NCBI RefSeq assembly: GCF_963169125.1
Contig: NC_084794.1
Location: 114,180,358-114,244,357, forward strand
Source of the DNA: Humulus lupulus
Lineage: Eukaryota; Streptophyta; Magnoliopsida; Rosales; Cannabaceae
DNA length: 64,000 bases
Direction of reading: 5' to 3'
The notes under the pieces are model-generated. The model had not been told where the DNA came from. It did not search any database and worked only from the letters and a program-made list of their open reading frames with translations. Positions within the stretch are counted from its first letter, which is position 1. Every line of letters starts with the position of its first letter. The position numbers and the translations under genes were made by a program. Of this stretch, positions 1 to 11,749 are shown in pieces.

Positions 1-780
1 TTGGTATTGCATAGGTTGAGGGAACACAAGCTATATGCCAAGTATAAGAAGTGTGAGTTTTGGTTACCTCAGGTAACATCCCCTCGGTCACATTGTTAGC
101 AAGGACGGGATTATGGTGGATCCATCCAAGATAGAAGCGTTGAGAGATTAGCCAAGGATTACAACCCCATTGATTGAGCTAACATGGAAGAATTTAAAGT
201 TTGTTTAGTCTGACAGATGTGAGAATAGTTTTGAGGAGTTGAAGCAACGATTGATTACTGCTCCAATGCTCAGCCTTCTATCAGATTAGGAAAATTTTGT
301 GGTTTATTGCAATGCTTCGAGGTAGGTATTAGGTTGTGTTCTAATGCAAGCTGGTAAAGTTATTACATATGCCTCAAGACAATTAAAGGAGTATGAGCAG
401 CGATATCCTACTCATGACTTAGAGTTGGCGGCAATGGTGTTCACCTTGAAGGTGTTGTGACATTATCTATATGGGCAGAAGTGTGAGATCTACACCTACC
501 ATAAGCGTTTGAAGTACTTTTTCACACAGAAGGATATATGAATATGAGACAGAGGAGTTGGCTGGAATTGGTGAAGGATTATGATTGTGAGATCCTTTAT
601 CATCCAGAGAAAGCCAATGTGGTAGTAAATGCTCTAAGTCGAAGAGGACCAGGACTGTCGTATAGCCTAAAGCAGATATCTAGAGAGTTGGCAGAGGATA
701 TGAGCAAAGTGGGGATAGAATTTGTGGTGGGCTGGTTAGCCAATATTACTATTCACGGCCACCCATTTTCACTGGCCTAA
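1..780 (+). pseudogene. Ty3/gypsy pol remnant (RT end and RNase H)
   Basis: Read in shifting frames, this encodes the end of a Ty3/gypsy reverse transcriptase and most of its RNase H. Recognisable pieces are [47 protein letters not shown] and DYDCEILYHPEKANVVVNAL. The last piece, in the open stretch 538-780, runs into the usual post-RNase H linker and then stops matching. Several in-frame stops (near 150, 285, 323 and 460) show it is dead. The expected integrase and chromodomain are missing: LTR-like sequence follows directly at about 781. The family resembles Tekay/Del chromoviruses, judged from memory of the RNase H end rather than a search. Confidence 0.88.
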
Positions 781-2254
781 ACTCTCGGATTTGGGTAAGC
801 TTCTAAGCTTTAAACTCAAAATTTGTGATTTATGAAGTTCATGTTTTTCTGTTCAAGTTTTGGGTATTTTGAAGCTTGGGGTAGGTTTTAATAGTGAATT
901 GGGGGATGAGTTATGGTCAAATTGTTGTTGGAAGTATGTTTGAATCTATTTTGGGTTTGGTTTAAGAGCAGGAAAATCATAGAATTCATAGGGGTATGAT
1001 TTGGGGAAGAACACTTGAATTCTGGGATCGTTTTGTGTTTTTGGTGACCTAGCGTGACCGCGCTAGGGTGTGGCGCGACCGCACTAGTGTACCAGAAACC
1101 ATGGAATTTGATTTCAATTTGGGATTTCGAGGTCTTTGGCGCGTCCGCGCTAGGGTAGGGCATGATTGCGCCAGTACCCCAGAAACCCCAAAGTTTTTAT
1201 GGGCGGGACCGCACTAAGTGTCTTGAATGTGTGTTTTTCTGAATTTTGGGAGTAAGGATCGGGGTCTCAGGAATCTATTTTGGGGACCCACTTGGGGGCT
1301 CATGGGACGTTTTTGTCATCCTGTTGACTGGGGATATTAGTTCCAAGAGTTAGAGTTTAGATCAGAACTCGAGATCTGGATTTAATCCCTAATATGAGTA
1401 TCATTTACATTGTGACTAGGGTTTCTGTAAGGCTCGGGATAGGGATCACCCTCAAGGTCGTTCCACCTTCTGCATAGGGCTTGAGATAAGAAAACCAACA
1501 CTTGCACCAGGATTAGGGCATTGGCCCTGGTTGTAGAATATGGTTATAACCATGTTTTCAATATTTATTTAAATGTAAATGTCTTTGGACTGTATCTGTT
1601 TATGATATATACGTGGATCATATCTGATTGTCTTTATCTGGAATGTTCGAAAAGCGAGCTGTAATTGGCAATAAGCATGTGTAATGTAGGTTGTTATGGC
1701 GGAGTCACTCTAGGAACACGGTATGCGCTCATTCGACATAGAGGTCGTATAAATTAATTATATGCTTGCGTGAGTTTGATTACAACTGTGAAGCATGCTA
1801 TTCATGATTTACATTTCGTCGATTATCTGGTTATGTTAATTGGGTTTTCTTGCTCGGCCTTGGCTCACGGGTTCTATGTGGTGCAGGTAAGGGCAAAGAG
1901 AAACTAGACTAGTCATGAGTTGGAAAGTTGTAGGAGCGGTGTGTACATATGCAGCCTGCTCGATCGCCACGTCCGGAATTTCTCTTGAGGGACTAGGGTT
2001 ATACCCTGATTTGCTTCTTAGGCTGGCCACTTTTTTATTTTGTTTGTATCTGTAATTAGCTTATAAACTCTTTTGGGATTCCGTGGATAAACTCAAATTT
2101 TTTAATGAAAAGTATTACTTCTTTGACCAAAATTTTTAATACCTAAACCATTAGTTAATTTTAACTACACATTTATGTTCAAATGGCTCGCTTAATGAAC
2201 TAAGCACTATTTTAAACACACGGTGTAACGGTCCTGGATTAGTAGGGCGTTACA
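781..2254 (+). mobile_element. 3' LTR remnant of the same gypsy element, 5' part deleted
   Basis: The segment aligns by eye with the 3' two thirds of the solo LTR at 31313-33844. Shared blocks include a CGACCGC/CGCGAC-rich repeat zone, an AGGGTTTCTG/AGGGTATCGC zone with GGGATCA, a GATTAGGGC..GGCCC zone, CACGGGTtCTaTGTGGTGCAGGTAAGG, and the terminal GGTCCTGGATTAG..GGGCGTTACA. The LTR therefore ends at 2254 with CA and reads on the plus strand like the pol remnant. Its first 0.8 kb or so is missing, so one internal deletion probably removed the integrase and the start of the LTR together. Confidence 0.8.
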
Positions 2255-2277
2255 TACCTCCTCCAATTTTTCCAAGG

Positions 2278-2600
2278 CCTAAAGCTCCGATCCCTCCACA
2301 CCTATACGATGATCTATCTCTTCGAGTTCCGGGACTTCTATGTCCATCGTTTGGGGTTCCTCAGCTTCCTCGAGAACAACCATGGCTTGCTTACTGAGTT
2401 GCGATTTTCCCTACATCATTATACTATAACATTCCCAAGCTGCTAACTAATCTATTCTAACTGTGCAGAATCCCGTTGAAATGGGAAATTTCATTGCCAG
2501 GTGACGAACGGAAGTAATGGCTTCAAGGCCGATCGAAGCTGGTCGCCCAAAAATGGCATTGTAGGTAGTCAGGCACTCTATTACAATAAATTTTTAACAT
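2278..2600 (-). pseudogene. Tat-like Ty3/gypsy fragment (protease to RT linker)
   Basis: On the minus strand, 2570-2463 translates without a stop as TYNAIFGRPASIGLEAITS followed by VRHLAMKFPISTGFCT. This is the conserved block just after the aspartic protease in Tat/Athila-type gypsy elements (YNxILGRP..L..AxxSxxHLxxKFPT). Further along, about 2430-2278 reads through SKQAMVVLEEAEEPQTM, then ELEEIDHRIG with a stop, which fits the acidic linker before the reverse transcriptase. Nothing upstream or downstream of this scrap is recognisable as the rest of the element. Confidence 0.75.
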
Positions 2601-2865
2601 CTTCGTAGTCGTTCGAGTTTCTTCCCCAATAGTCTAATTCCCATGTAACAAAAAACTTGGTGTAGAAAGTTCCTCAATTTTCCAAACTATTTGCAGCAAC
2701 AATGTTGTTGTAATAGATATAAATAGGTTGCTACAATAGATCCAATAATTCATCGAAACAAAAAATTTGGCGCAAAAAGTTTTTTCCATTTTCTAAAACT
2801 ACCTGCAGTAACATTGTCACCACAATAGCTGTACATCAGAGGGGATTAATCTAGAAGATTGGTAA
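2601..2865. other. Unassigned spacer
   Basis: I see no coding match. It holds two diverged copies of a block of about 110 bp: an AACAAAAAAcTTGG / AACAAAAAATTTGG start, a TTTGCAGCAAC / CCTGCAGTAAC core and an ATAGATA-like end, which suggests an old tandem duplication. Confidence 0.4.
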
Positions 2866-4085
2866 TGGTAACTCAATTAACACTCTTTAAAGTTATTGGA
2901 TCCCTAATCATAGGATTATCTCTTATAAATCATATTGTATTCTACCTTGTGATAAGGTTTCTTTTTTTTTTTCATAACTCCTTGGGGTGAATGGGATGTT
3001 TATAAATTGAGGAGTTACTTTAATGAAGATGTTATTCAAGCTATTTTATCTATATTACTTGTTAATCCTAATCGTGATGATTCCTTGGTTTGGGGACTAA
3101 CTAATTTTGGGGAGTATTATGTTAAATCTGGTTACCATTAAGTCTTTTCTTCACTTTCTTCTCCTTCCTCTTCCACCATGTTTCATCTTAAAAATTGGTT
3201 GTTTTTCTTATGGCATCTCAAATTACCTCAAAAAATTAAACACTTTATTTGGAGAGTATGCAACAATTTACTTCCAACAACTTCTAATATGAGTACTCGG
3301 TCTATAATTGATAATCCTTTTTGTTTTCATTGTTCATCCAATGTGGAAACTATCTCTCATTTCTTGCTTTACTATTCCAAAGCCAAAAAAATTTTGGAAA
3401 AACTCAAACTTTAAACAGTTTATTACTTCTCATTCTCACATGGAAATATTTGATGTTATTTTGCTTGTTTGGACAGATTTATATACTTCTGAGCTTGAAA
3501 CTATTCTAACTTTATTATGGGCTTCATAGAATCATAAGAATAGGTTATTATTCAATATATATATATGTTCTACCATTATAGTATATTGCAAATTGAGTTC
3601 AAAACTATTTGCTTTCTAATAAAAACTTTGGGGAGTTTTGGCTATGATGATTCTAACAGGGAAATGAAATTGTTGCAAAACAATGTTAGTTGGATTCCTC
3701 ATCTAGGGCAATTTCAACTCAATATTGATCTTGCAGTTTCTTCAAAAGAAAAAATGAGTTTTGGTGAAGTTGTTAGTAATCATGAAGGGGATGTGGTTGT
3801 TGGCCTTGTTGCTCCAATATAGGATTGCTATTCACCTTTGTTAATGGAGGCTAGAGCTTTGCTATTAATTCTTCAATCAATGGTGTCATGCAGTGTGTTT
3901 GCCTATTTCTATCATTGAAATAGATTGTAAAATTATAGTTAACATACATAGGATAGGAAGGCTAATGCTACTGATTATTCTCATTTGAGTGATGGAATTA
4001 CTAATATCTCTAGTTCATTTTCTTTCTTCCCTAGAACTATTGGTTATCATGCTAGGGAGGCTAATGTATTAGCTCATAGATAGCG
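2866..4085 (+). pseudogene. LINE 3' fragment: RT tail, zf-RVT and RNase H, degenerate
   Basis: In successive frames this reads as the end of a plant L1-type ORF2. About 2990-3150 gives WDVYKL, NPNRDDSLVWGLTNFGEYYV and KSGYH. 3178-3414 is the zf-RVT region (LKLPQKIKHFIWRVCNNLLP, then FCFHCSSNVETISHFLLYYS). 3565-3822 is the start of a plant RVT_3 RNase H (WIPHLGQFQLNIDLAV, GEVVSNHEGDVVVGLVAPI). The RNase H tail continues in broken form to about 4083 (SSSFSFFPRTIGYHARE, LAHR). It has many stops and frameshifts. It belongs to the same LINE type as the nested minus-strand copy at 21793-37650 (zf-RVT plus RNase H), unlike the LINE at 12586-16087. Confidence 0.85.
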
Positions 4086-5762
4086 AACATGAGAATAATT
4101 CTCACTTATATCTAGTATCTCAAATATGCCTAGTCAACCTCCTTTTTTTTACAATAGTACCCTAAAAAAAGCATTGTTATTAGATACCAATAGTACCCAA
4201 CACTACTATGAGGTGGTGCCTCATGAGTGGTTAACGGTTTTCTATAATAGTTATTAAATTAAAATATGTGGGACCCGATATTAAGTTGCACTAATAATAA
4301 TACGATATCGAGTCATAGTCATTGCAAAATAGTAGGTCAAAGACAACTGAAGATTCGATTGAATTGTTAGGTGACAATGTTAGGATACATTATTAACTTG
4401 TGTCTAACTTAATGGCATGTGATACAATGCAAAGAGAAAGAATACATACTTGGATATATAAGCACTTGCACTAAATAATATGACATTTCAAATTTTCAAT
4501 ATGAATTAATAATATTGTACCTTGTAAATTGTTTCTTTGCGAATTCCCTCAATTATTAGAAACTAACATGTCCCCTCACAAAAAATAAAATAAATTGAAA
4601 AGAAAAGAAACTAACATGCTGTTTTTATTTATTTTTTTTAAAAAAAATGTATATTAAAACAATGCATGTTATATGAAATAATTGAAATAATGGTTACAAT
4701 TAGTGGAATTTGTTCATAGTTGTTATTATTGGATTTTAATTAGACTCGTAATTAAGAGTTATCTTATAATGGGTCCTTGTAAACAATTACATGCATACAG
4801 CTATTCATAAAAGTAGGTGAAATTAATCTTTGTTAGTAAACTGAGAAACAACTATGTGGCAGGAATTATGAAATTAAAACTTTCAAAAATCACTTTGGCA
4901 ATTCCATACTTTTGCTTCACCCAAAAGGGGGCATATCATATCATATGCTATATATGTAAGAACTTTATCTGACTTGGTTTTTAAGACATAAAAAAATTAT
5001 ACATATTTTTTATTTATTTCATTATTACCACAAGAGGGGTAATGAAAGACTTTGATAGGTCATCTAAGCAACAAAAATTAATCATACAAAAACATGAAGA
5101 ATAAAAAATTGAAACCAACATCATTGTCAAATTGTGTATTGATGAGCATATGATTGTAGAAATAATTTTAGGAATACACCACTATTATATATATCATGTC
5201 CCAATTTCTAATTTATCCACAAACCCCTCACATATTCATAGTAATGACAACTGAAGCAGAACACAAGGACCCAAAGAAGAAAATAAACAATAAATAAAAA
5301 AGGATTGCTGCCAAGATATGGCTGGTATTGACCAACAAACTATTTATATTAATTTATTCAAGGAAAAAGGCACAACATTGAGCAATTGGAACATTTGTTT
5401 TTTTAAAGCAACCTGCAGTTTGTTGTTTAAAAAATGGCTAAACAAAACACAATATTCATAAAATATAACTATGAGAATCTTATTCTGTCCTAGCCTGTTT
5501 CCTTTTCCATAAACACACACATATATATAAGGGCTGCATGCATTTAATCATGTCTTCTTGATTGAGTATATTTCTATAAATTTATAGCACTACACCAGTA
5601 ATTTTCTTCTTATGGCTACCATGCACTTACAGGGTAAACTATGCAATTCTACATAAGTACATTTGGGTTTCTTATTCTCATGCCATCATTGTCATGTTTG
5701 TGGAAATCCTGAGTTCCAAGTTGAGATGGGAATTTGTGGAGTGGTTGATGTAATATAAATAT

Positions 5763-5800
5763 ATTATATATATATATATATGTGTGTGAGAGAGAGAGAG
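5763..5800. repeat. Compound (TA)n(TG)n(AG)n microsatellite
   Basis: Consecutive dinucleotide runs: TA, then TGTGTG, then AGAGAGAG. Confidence 0.95.
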
Positions 5801-6661
5801 GATCAACACCTTTTTATTTACCCAATATAAAGAAAAGAAGGAATTAAGAAAAATGCGCATCACTACTGTTGGGCTATGGCATTCAAATTCCACATGCACT
5901 TATGGGGAAGAGGGATATATATGTATGTATATAATATGCTCCACAATAAAGTGAACCCATTACAAACCAATGGCTGCAAAACCTTTTTATTTTATTTTTA
6001 TTGTGCCTAATCTGATCTTCATTGTGGATACTGTTTTTAGTGCATAGAGACATCTTTGTAACTTATAACCTAAAATAACTGAAAAGATAGCACTTAAATT
6101 ATGTGTTTTTAGGGCATGATTAACATTTAAGGGACTTAAAAGAATCTTTTCCTCCTCTACCCCACCATCATGTTCATCACATGGCATGCACACAAACAAA
6201 CTAGTGTACTTTATGATAATGAAAAAAAAAATCTTAAATAAAGGAACTTCTATTGATTCAAGCACATATTCCATCATTAATGGGGGGAAACAATACCAAT
6301 AAATATGCATATACTTGTTTTCTAGGTGGATTATGCCATATGCATGGTACCCCCCAAACTTTATCATATATTGTGAACTGCCTTTAATAAACTCCATGCC
6401 ATCATTCATATTTTGTTTGATTTTGATACAGTTCATTTACTTGATGTTAGAAAAGTGCCACTTACTAATAGATCTTCCTTAACATAATTAGATATAGCCC
6501 CCCTATATATACCTTCTTGTTTGGATTATACCTAAAGATTCTTTTTTTAAAATAATAATTTTTTTATTCAAATAACTTCATTAGGATGACCCTATAGGCA
6601 TGGACAAGAAAAAGACTAGTGGACTCAAACCATATATATTTGTCTATATAATGAAAATTAA

Positions 6662-6688
6662 CCCTAACCCTAACCCTAACCCTAACCC
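6662..6688. repeat. Interstitial CCCTAA telomere-type array
   Basis: Four and a half perfect copies of the hexamer CCCTAA, followed 5 bp later by GTTTAGGTTTAG in the opposite sense. The unit is the 6-bp TTAGGG type, not the 7-bp TTTAGGG typical of most plants. Confidence 0.9.
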
Positions 6689-7292
6689 ATGTTTAGGTTT
6701 AGCTATACAGCAAAGGGTATAATGATAGAGCATATTGGGAAAAACACACCCCCAATAAATATGCAGTAGTTTTGTTCGCTTATTAATAGGCTTTATAAGG
6801 GAGAAAACTAAAGAATAAGAACAAAATATGTTGGAGTTGTGCTATTTCGTTTGTCACTATGTATATATAAGACTTCTCAATGGTTACTACTCATGAATGG
6901 TACTGACAATTATGATGATATGGCAACATAGTAATTTAGTAGTAAGTCACCAGCAAGTAAATAATTTTTTTCTACATTAATTTCGAATTTAGTTTTTTTT
7001 TTGTCATAATTAATATTGTTTCCAACCAATGAGAGACACTAACTATATTTAGAAATTGATATAAATTTGAAAAATAAAAAATTTACAATATTATATTTTC
7101 ATAATAAATACACATTTTTCATTAACTAACATTTCCAAAAATTTGAAAAAATCAAATTTTAATTTTAGAAATATTAATTAACAACTATAAATATGAACCA
7201 TAATCTTAATCTAATAATTAATATTAAAGTAATCATTTATTTATATATATATATATATAAAAAAAAAGAGGTTACAATATTACACACACAAG

Positions 7293-7322
7293 TTGCCGGT
7301 TGGAGTGTTGCCGGTTGGAGTG
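7293..7322. repeat. Two tandem copies of a 15-mer
   Basis: TTGCCGGTTGGAGTG occurs twice in direct succession. No function can be inferred. Confidence 0.85.
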
Positions 7323-7507
7323 GTGGGAAGACTTTATAAAGTTACTATATCTTCAACTGTATCTCTAGTTAGGCCTCTCTTTCAGCCAAAGGCTATGCAT
7401 GGCTTTTTCTAAGTGCCTGGCATTTCTACCATTTGTGGGGCCTAAATATTGAAAATAGTGAGTGAATATAACCCAGAAACATTAAACTACAATAATTAAT
7501 TTGAACC

Positions 7508-7508
<1 letters not shown>

Positions 7509-7552
<44 letters not shown>
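7509..7552. repeat. (AAT)n microsatellite
   Basis: An AAT run of about 44 bp that abuts the left end of the next element. Similar AATAATAAT sequence lies at that element's right end (8772-8780), so the element probably inserted into the microsatellite. Confidence 0.95.
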
Positions 7553-8771
7553 GGCTATTTAGGATTTTTGCTCATGAACTATAAAATATATATTATTGTA
7601 CCTCATGATTTTTTTGACCCGTTAAAAACTACTTTCAAACTATTTAAAGTGTTGTAAAATAGGACTTCTGTTAAGTTTTATTATATATGGCTAACGGATT
7701 GCTGACGTGGTTATTTGGTCACTGACTTGTCATTGACACGTCAGCGTCATATATATAATTTTAAATAAAATATATATTTCTTATAAAATAAATAAAATTA
7801 CAAAGTATATATTTCTTATAAAAAAATTAAAATTATTCAAAAAAAAATTTAATTCTTAAAAGATTAATTAAATAAAAATTTTCAAATATTAAAAAAACAA
7901 AACTCATCTAACGTTTTTTTAAAACTTTATTAACTCTATCATTATTAAAAATAAATAATTTAACTTCGTCAAACAAAAAAATTAGATGAGCTTGGTTTAA
8001 TTTTTTAATATTTGAAAATTTTATTTAATAAAATAATAATAATCTTTTAAGAATTTTAAAAAAAATTTAATTTTTTGAATTTTAATTTTTATAAGAAATA
8101 TTTTTTTTTATTTTAATTTTTTTTATTTTTAATTATTCACATAGCGCTGGCGTAGCAATGACAAGTCAGTGACCGAATAGTCATGTCAGCGTCATGTATA
8201 TAATTTAAAATAAAATATATATATATATATATATTTCTTATAAAAAGTTTATATTTCTTATAAAAAATTAAAATTATTCAAAAAATATATTTTTTTCTTT
8301 TTAATTCTTAAAAGATTAATTAAATAAAAATTTTCAAATATTAAAAAAACAAAACTCATCTAACGTTTTTTTAAAACTTTATTAACTCTATCATTATTAA
8401 AAATAAATAATTTAACTTTGTCAAACAAAAAAAATTAGATGAGTTTGGTTTAATTTTTTAATATTTGAAAATTTTATTTAATAAAAAAATAATAATCTTT
8501 TAAAAATTTTAATTTTTTGAATTTTAATATTTATAAGAAATATATTTTTTAATTTTAATTTTTTTTAAATTATACACATAGCGCTGACGTAGCAATGATA
8601 AGTCAGTGACAGAATAGTCATGTCAGTAATTCGTTAGCCATATAGGATAAAACTTAATAGAAGTCTCCATTTATAACATTGTGCATAGTTTGAAGGTAAT
8701 TTTTAACGACTTGAAAAAATCAAAAAGCACAATAATTTATATGTCATAGTGAGCAAAAATCCTAAATGACA
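7553..8771. mobile_element. Non-autonomous TIR element with nested palindromes
   Basis: The outer 200 bp or so on each side are inverted copies. Both ends start with ATTTAGGATTTTTGCTCA (left about 7556, right read in reverse from about 8767) and continue through ATTATTGT, CGTTAAAAA, CTTCAAACTAT, ACTTCT.TTAAGTTTTAT and TATGGCTAACG to TCACTGACTT.TCATTG. The interior holds two direct copies (about 7750-8160 and 8200-8580) of a block that is itself an inverted repeat around TTTAACTT.GTCAAACAAA. A 9-bp flank ATAATAATA on each side would fit a Mutator-like TSD, but the site is a microsatellite, so that is weak evidence. No transposase frame is present. A shorter relative lies at 17032-17588. Confidence 0.82.
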
Positions 8772-9221
8772 ATAATAATAATACCAATCGAAGAAGCTTA
8801 CAAAAAATTCAGGTATTAGACTATTTCATGGGACTTGTCAATTAAATAAAATGTGGGTTTATTTTTCGACAAAAGACCAATTTTATATAAATAAAATATG
8901 GGCTTTGAAGTTTGAATTATTGCAAGTACTATATATATCTCTACATTTGAGATATTGTATGCTAATTAATAATGAGTCTTTCTTAAAAATTAGATAATAA
9001 ACAAATTAAATTATGATATTGGTCTTAGACTTACGAGTACCATTAATAAGGAAATTTTCCAAACTCTCAGGAATATTTTTCTTAATAATTTTATTGAATT
9101 ATAAACCTAAAAAAAGATAATAGAGACATGTATGTATTAAAAAAGGCCGTATATGTTTTTTTTTATTTGATTAATAATTTAGGGAGTATTTTATGGTATG
9201 GGTTTCAAAAAGAATCTTGCT
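8772..9221. other. AT-rich spacer
   Basis: No genes or clear repeats seen. Confidence 0.5.
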
Positions 9222-9565
9222 GTTAGGGCTCTTTTGTATTTTTGACTCATGAATAGTTTTTGGCGTGATTTTTTTTTTTTATCGTGTATATTGTAGTTAT
9301 TTAGAGCATCTTGCAAATTTTCAGAAAATTTCGAATAATTTATAGTGTCAAAAACTAAGTTCAAACATGTTATTTTCCACGTGCATAAAAAATTAGTCAC
9401 GCATGCAACAACCTGTTTTTAAACTAGTTTTCGGCACTATAAATTATGCAAAATTTCCTGAAAATTTGTAAGATGTTCTAAATAATTACAATATACACGA
9501 TCATAAAAAAAAAAATCATACCAAAAATTGTTCACAAGTTGAAAACACCAAAAATCTCCCCAGTG
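9222..9565. mobile_element. Foldback MITE
   Basis: The two halves are long inverted copies: GTGTATATTGTAGTTATTTAG, AGCATCTTGCAAATTTTCAG and ATAATTTATAGTG on the left recur on the opposite strand of the right half with few changes (about 9425-9510). The outer ends are more diverged and no clear TSD is visible. It resembles the foldback at 11201-11544 in general plan and in some words (ATATTGTAGTTAT, CATGCAAC). Confidence 0.72.
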
Positions 9566-11200
9566 AGACTGTTTTTAAAGCAACTACCATATAAAATTCT
9601 AATAATTTAATACCATATCAATCATGGTATATATATAGATGTAGTCTCATTGGAAACAGTAACCTAACTGACAAGTTACGTATACATGCAATTTAGCATA
9701 GAAACAAATTAATAATATTAAGTAATTTACAATGATCATACAGTTCCTTGCATGGGAAAGGAAACGATGTGGCATAATATCACGAAGGTGGCCCCCTAAA
9801 ATTCACTACTGACAAATGCCAATCTTAGTTTAATAGTAATTTTAATGATTTTTTAATTGTATAATAATAGTTAAATTGAATGATAATATATATTTTTACA
9901 GACATATTTAAGTAGCATTGTGTGGTTTTTGTTGGAAGGGATATGTCCAAAGGGGAATACCTAAGAAAAGTCAATTGATCTCAATTATCCATCTTTCGTA
10001 GGCTGATTTGGATTTGTCCCATCCACCCAGGGCAACCTGGTAATTGCAAGAAAACTTTTAGTTAAATTACGGAAAAACCCCTCATAGCAGTGCTCCACTG
10101 AAGTCAAAGGGAGAGGGCAGATGCGTAATTTAGGAAGGGCAACAGCGTAACATGTGGAAACAGTTACGTGGTTCCGTTGTCGCATAGCGAAGGTTGTTTG
10201 TGTGTCGGGGGCGTGGGGGCCACCAGAGGACCTCTGGGTTAGATATGTCCCACACAAACATACATTACATACACTTATCTGATACAATACAGTAGTATAC
10301 AAAGATAGAGTGATAGAAAGATAGATAGATAGATAGATAGACGGTTTAGAAGCCAAACAGAAACTGAGCGAAAGGGCCGACTGGGACCCAACTGACGTAG
10401 CTGACGTGTCGTGCTGCGATGCATTGGTGATATTTATTTTTTTTTGTTTTTAAAAACTAAAAAAAAAGTTGGAATGGAAAAGATGGGAAACGTGATTTGT
10501 CAGAAGGGAGCTGTCATGGTCCCACTTGTATTTTCATCTCTCTCTCGTAGCCCAACATTTCATTTACGCCTTTACCTTGGCCGCCGGCTCGGCTCGGCTC
10601 GGCTTTATTTATTTTCAAATTGTGTAAATATATATATAAAGAAGTTCCAATTTGGTTGAAAACTCTTGATATTATTGTATTGTAAGTAGTTAGGTAGGTA
10701 GGTAGAATTAGAAGCCGATAAAGCCCACTTGTAGCTCATGGCCATGACTATTTCTGTTGCTAATAACACAAAATGGGAGAAAAAAGTATAAATTTAATTA
10801 GACATCTTTTTGTTATAGAAAACCATAAATTTAAGACAAAGTGTTTATATCACAATTTTTTTACAAGTTATTTTTTATAAAAAAATATAAATTTATAATT
10901 TATTTATTTATATATAGTAAATCACACTTTAACCCATTCAATAACTCATTAATAGATACCTACAATGAACAACGAACAACAAGTAATTCATAAATATAAA
11001 GTCTCGTTATCAAAAATACATTCATTATCTATAAACTATCTTAATTTATTCTTCACACTAGAAAAATTTTGCTTTAAGATTTTTTTCTATATATATAATT
11101 GTTTTATGTTGTAAATACAAACACTTCTTATTTCACCAGAAGCACATACAAAATAATTAAAAAATTATCAACATACAATATAATATATAGGGAGGTTTCA
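9566..11200. other. Intergenic DNA with a less AT-rich island
   Basis: Mostly AT-rich. About 9980-10660 is an island of ordinary complexity and higher GC. It contains GGGGGCGTGGGGGCC, TGACGTAG, TGACGTGTC and a (GGCTC)n run near 10590. Open stretches across it (such as 9985-10356 minus) match no family I know. It could be the promoter or leader of a lost or untypical transcript. I see no gene attached to it. Confidence 0.4.
10319..10340. repeat. (AGAT)n microsatellite
   Basis: A run of AGAT/GATA tetranucleotides of about five units. Confidence 0.9.
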
Positions 11201-11544
11201 ATTTAGCTTCTACTCAGAGAAAGTCTTTATTTTTCGTATGTAGAGAAATTATAACTCAAATTTTTTATATGACGGTGTATATCATAATTATAGTAAACAT
11301 CTCACCAGTTTTCAAAATGTCGAAAATAAAAGTTCAAAATGGTTAGTTGCATGAGTATGAAAAAAAATGTGCGTGCAATTCACTATTTGAACATTATTTT
11401 GGATATCTTAAATTATTTGAGAGTTTCTAAAAACTAGTAGGATGTTTGTTATAACTACAATGTATAACGTTATATAAAAAAAAAATTAGATTATAATTTA
11501 TGTACGTGCTAGAACCAAAGATGCTCCTACTGGTTGGGGCTAAA
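11201..11544. mobile_element. Foldback MITE
   Basis: Inverted halves: the left arm (TTTAGCTTCTACT, AAATTATAACTCAAATTTTTT, ATAGTAAACATCTCACCAGTTTT, AGTTCAAA, TTGCATGAGTATGA) recurs on the opposite strand of the right arm, ending near GGTTGGGGCTAAA at 11544. The arms differ at many sites, so it is old. No TSD was found. Confidence 0.65.
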
Positions 11545-11749
11545 CGAGCACTCTACTATAGAATTTCTTATTTATATTTATATACATAGGAAACAAAAAT
11601 TACTTGTAACATCTCCTTTAGTTAAAATCAAGGCTCTACAACATCTATCTTTTAGGTTGTGGTTCTACAAAATTATCATTAGAGTCACTTTTGTTATGTT
11701 AAAAGACTCTAACTAAAGAAAATTTGAATAAAATCATTAATATTATAAT

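Larger units (their letters stand above)
4086..7508. other. Gene-free AT-rich intergenic DNA
   Basis: No convincing coding sequence on either strand: open stretches here are short and show no recognisable domain. Contents are low-complexity A/T tracts, microsatellites, a short telomere-like array (6662-6688) and a twice-repeated 15-mer (7293-7322). An unassigned old element may lie near 4100-4400, but I could not find its ends. Confidence 0.5.

Noticed and set aside
6662..6688. Chromosome end (telomere)
   Set aside because: Only 4.5 units, with non-telomeric sequence on both sides.
9985..10356. 123-codon minus-strand gene
   Set aside because: Its N-terminus is the AGAT microsatellite read through, and the rest matches no family.
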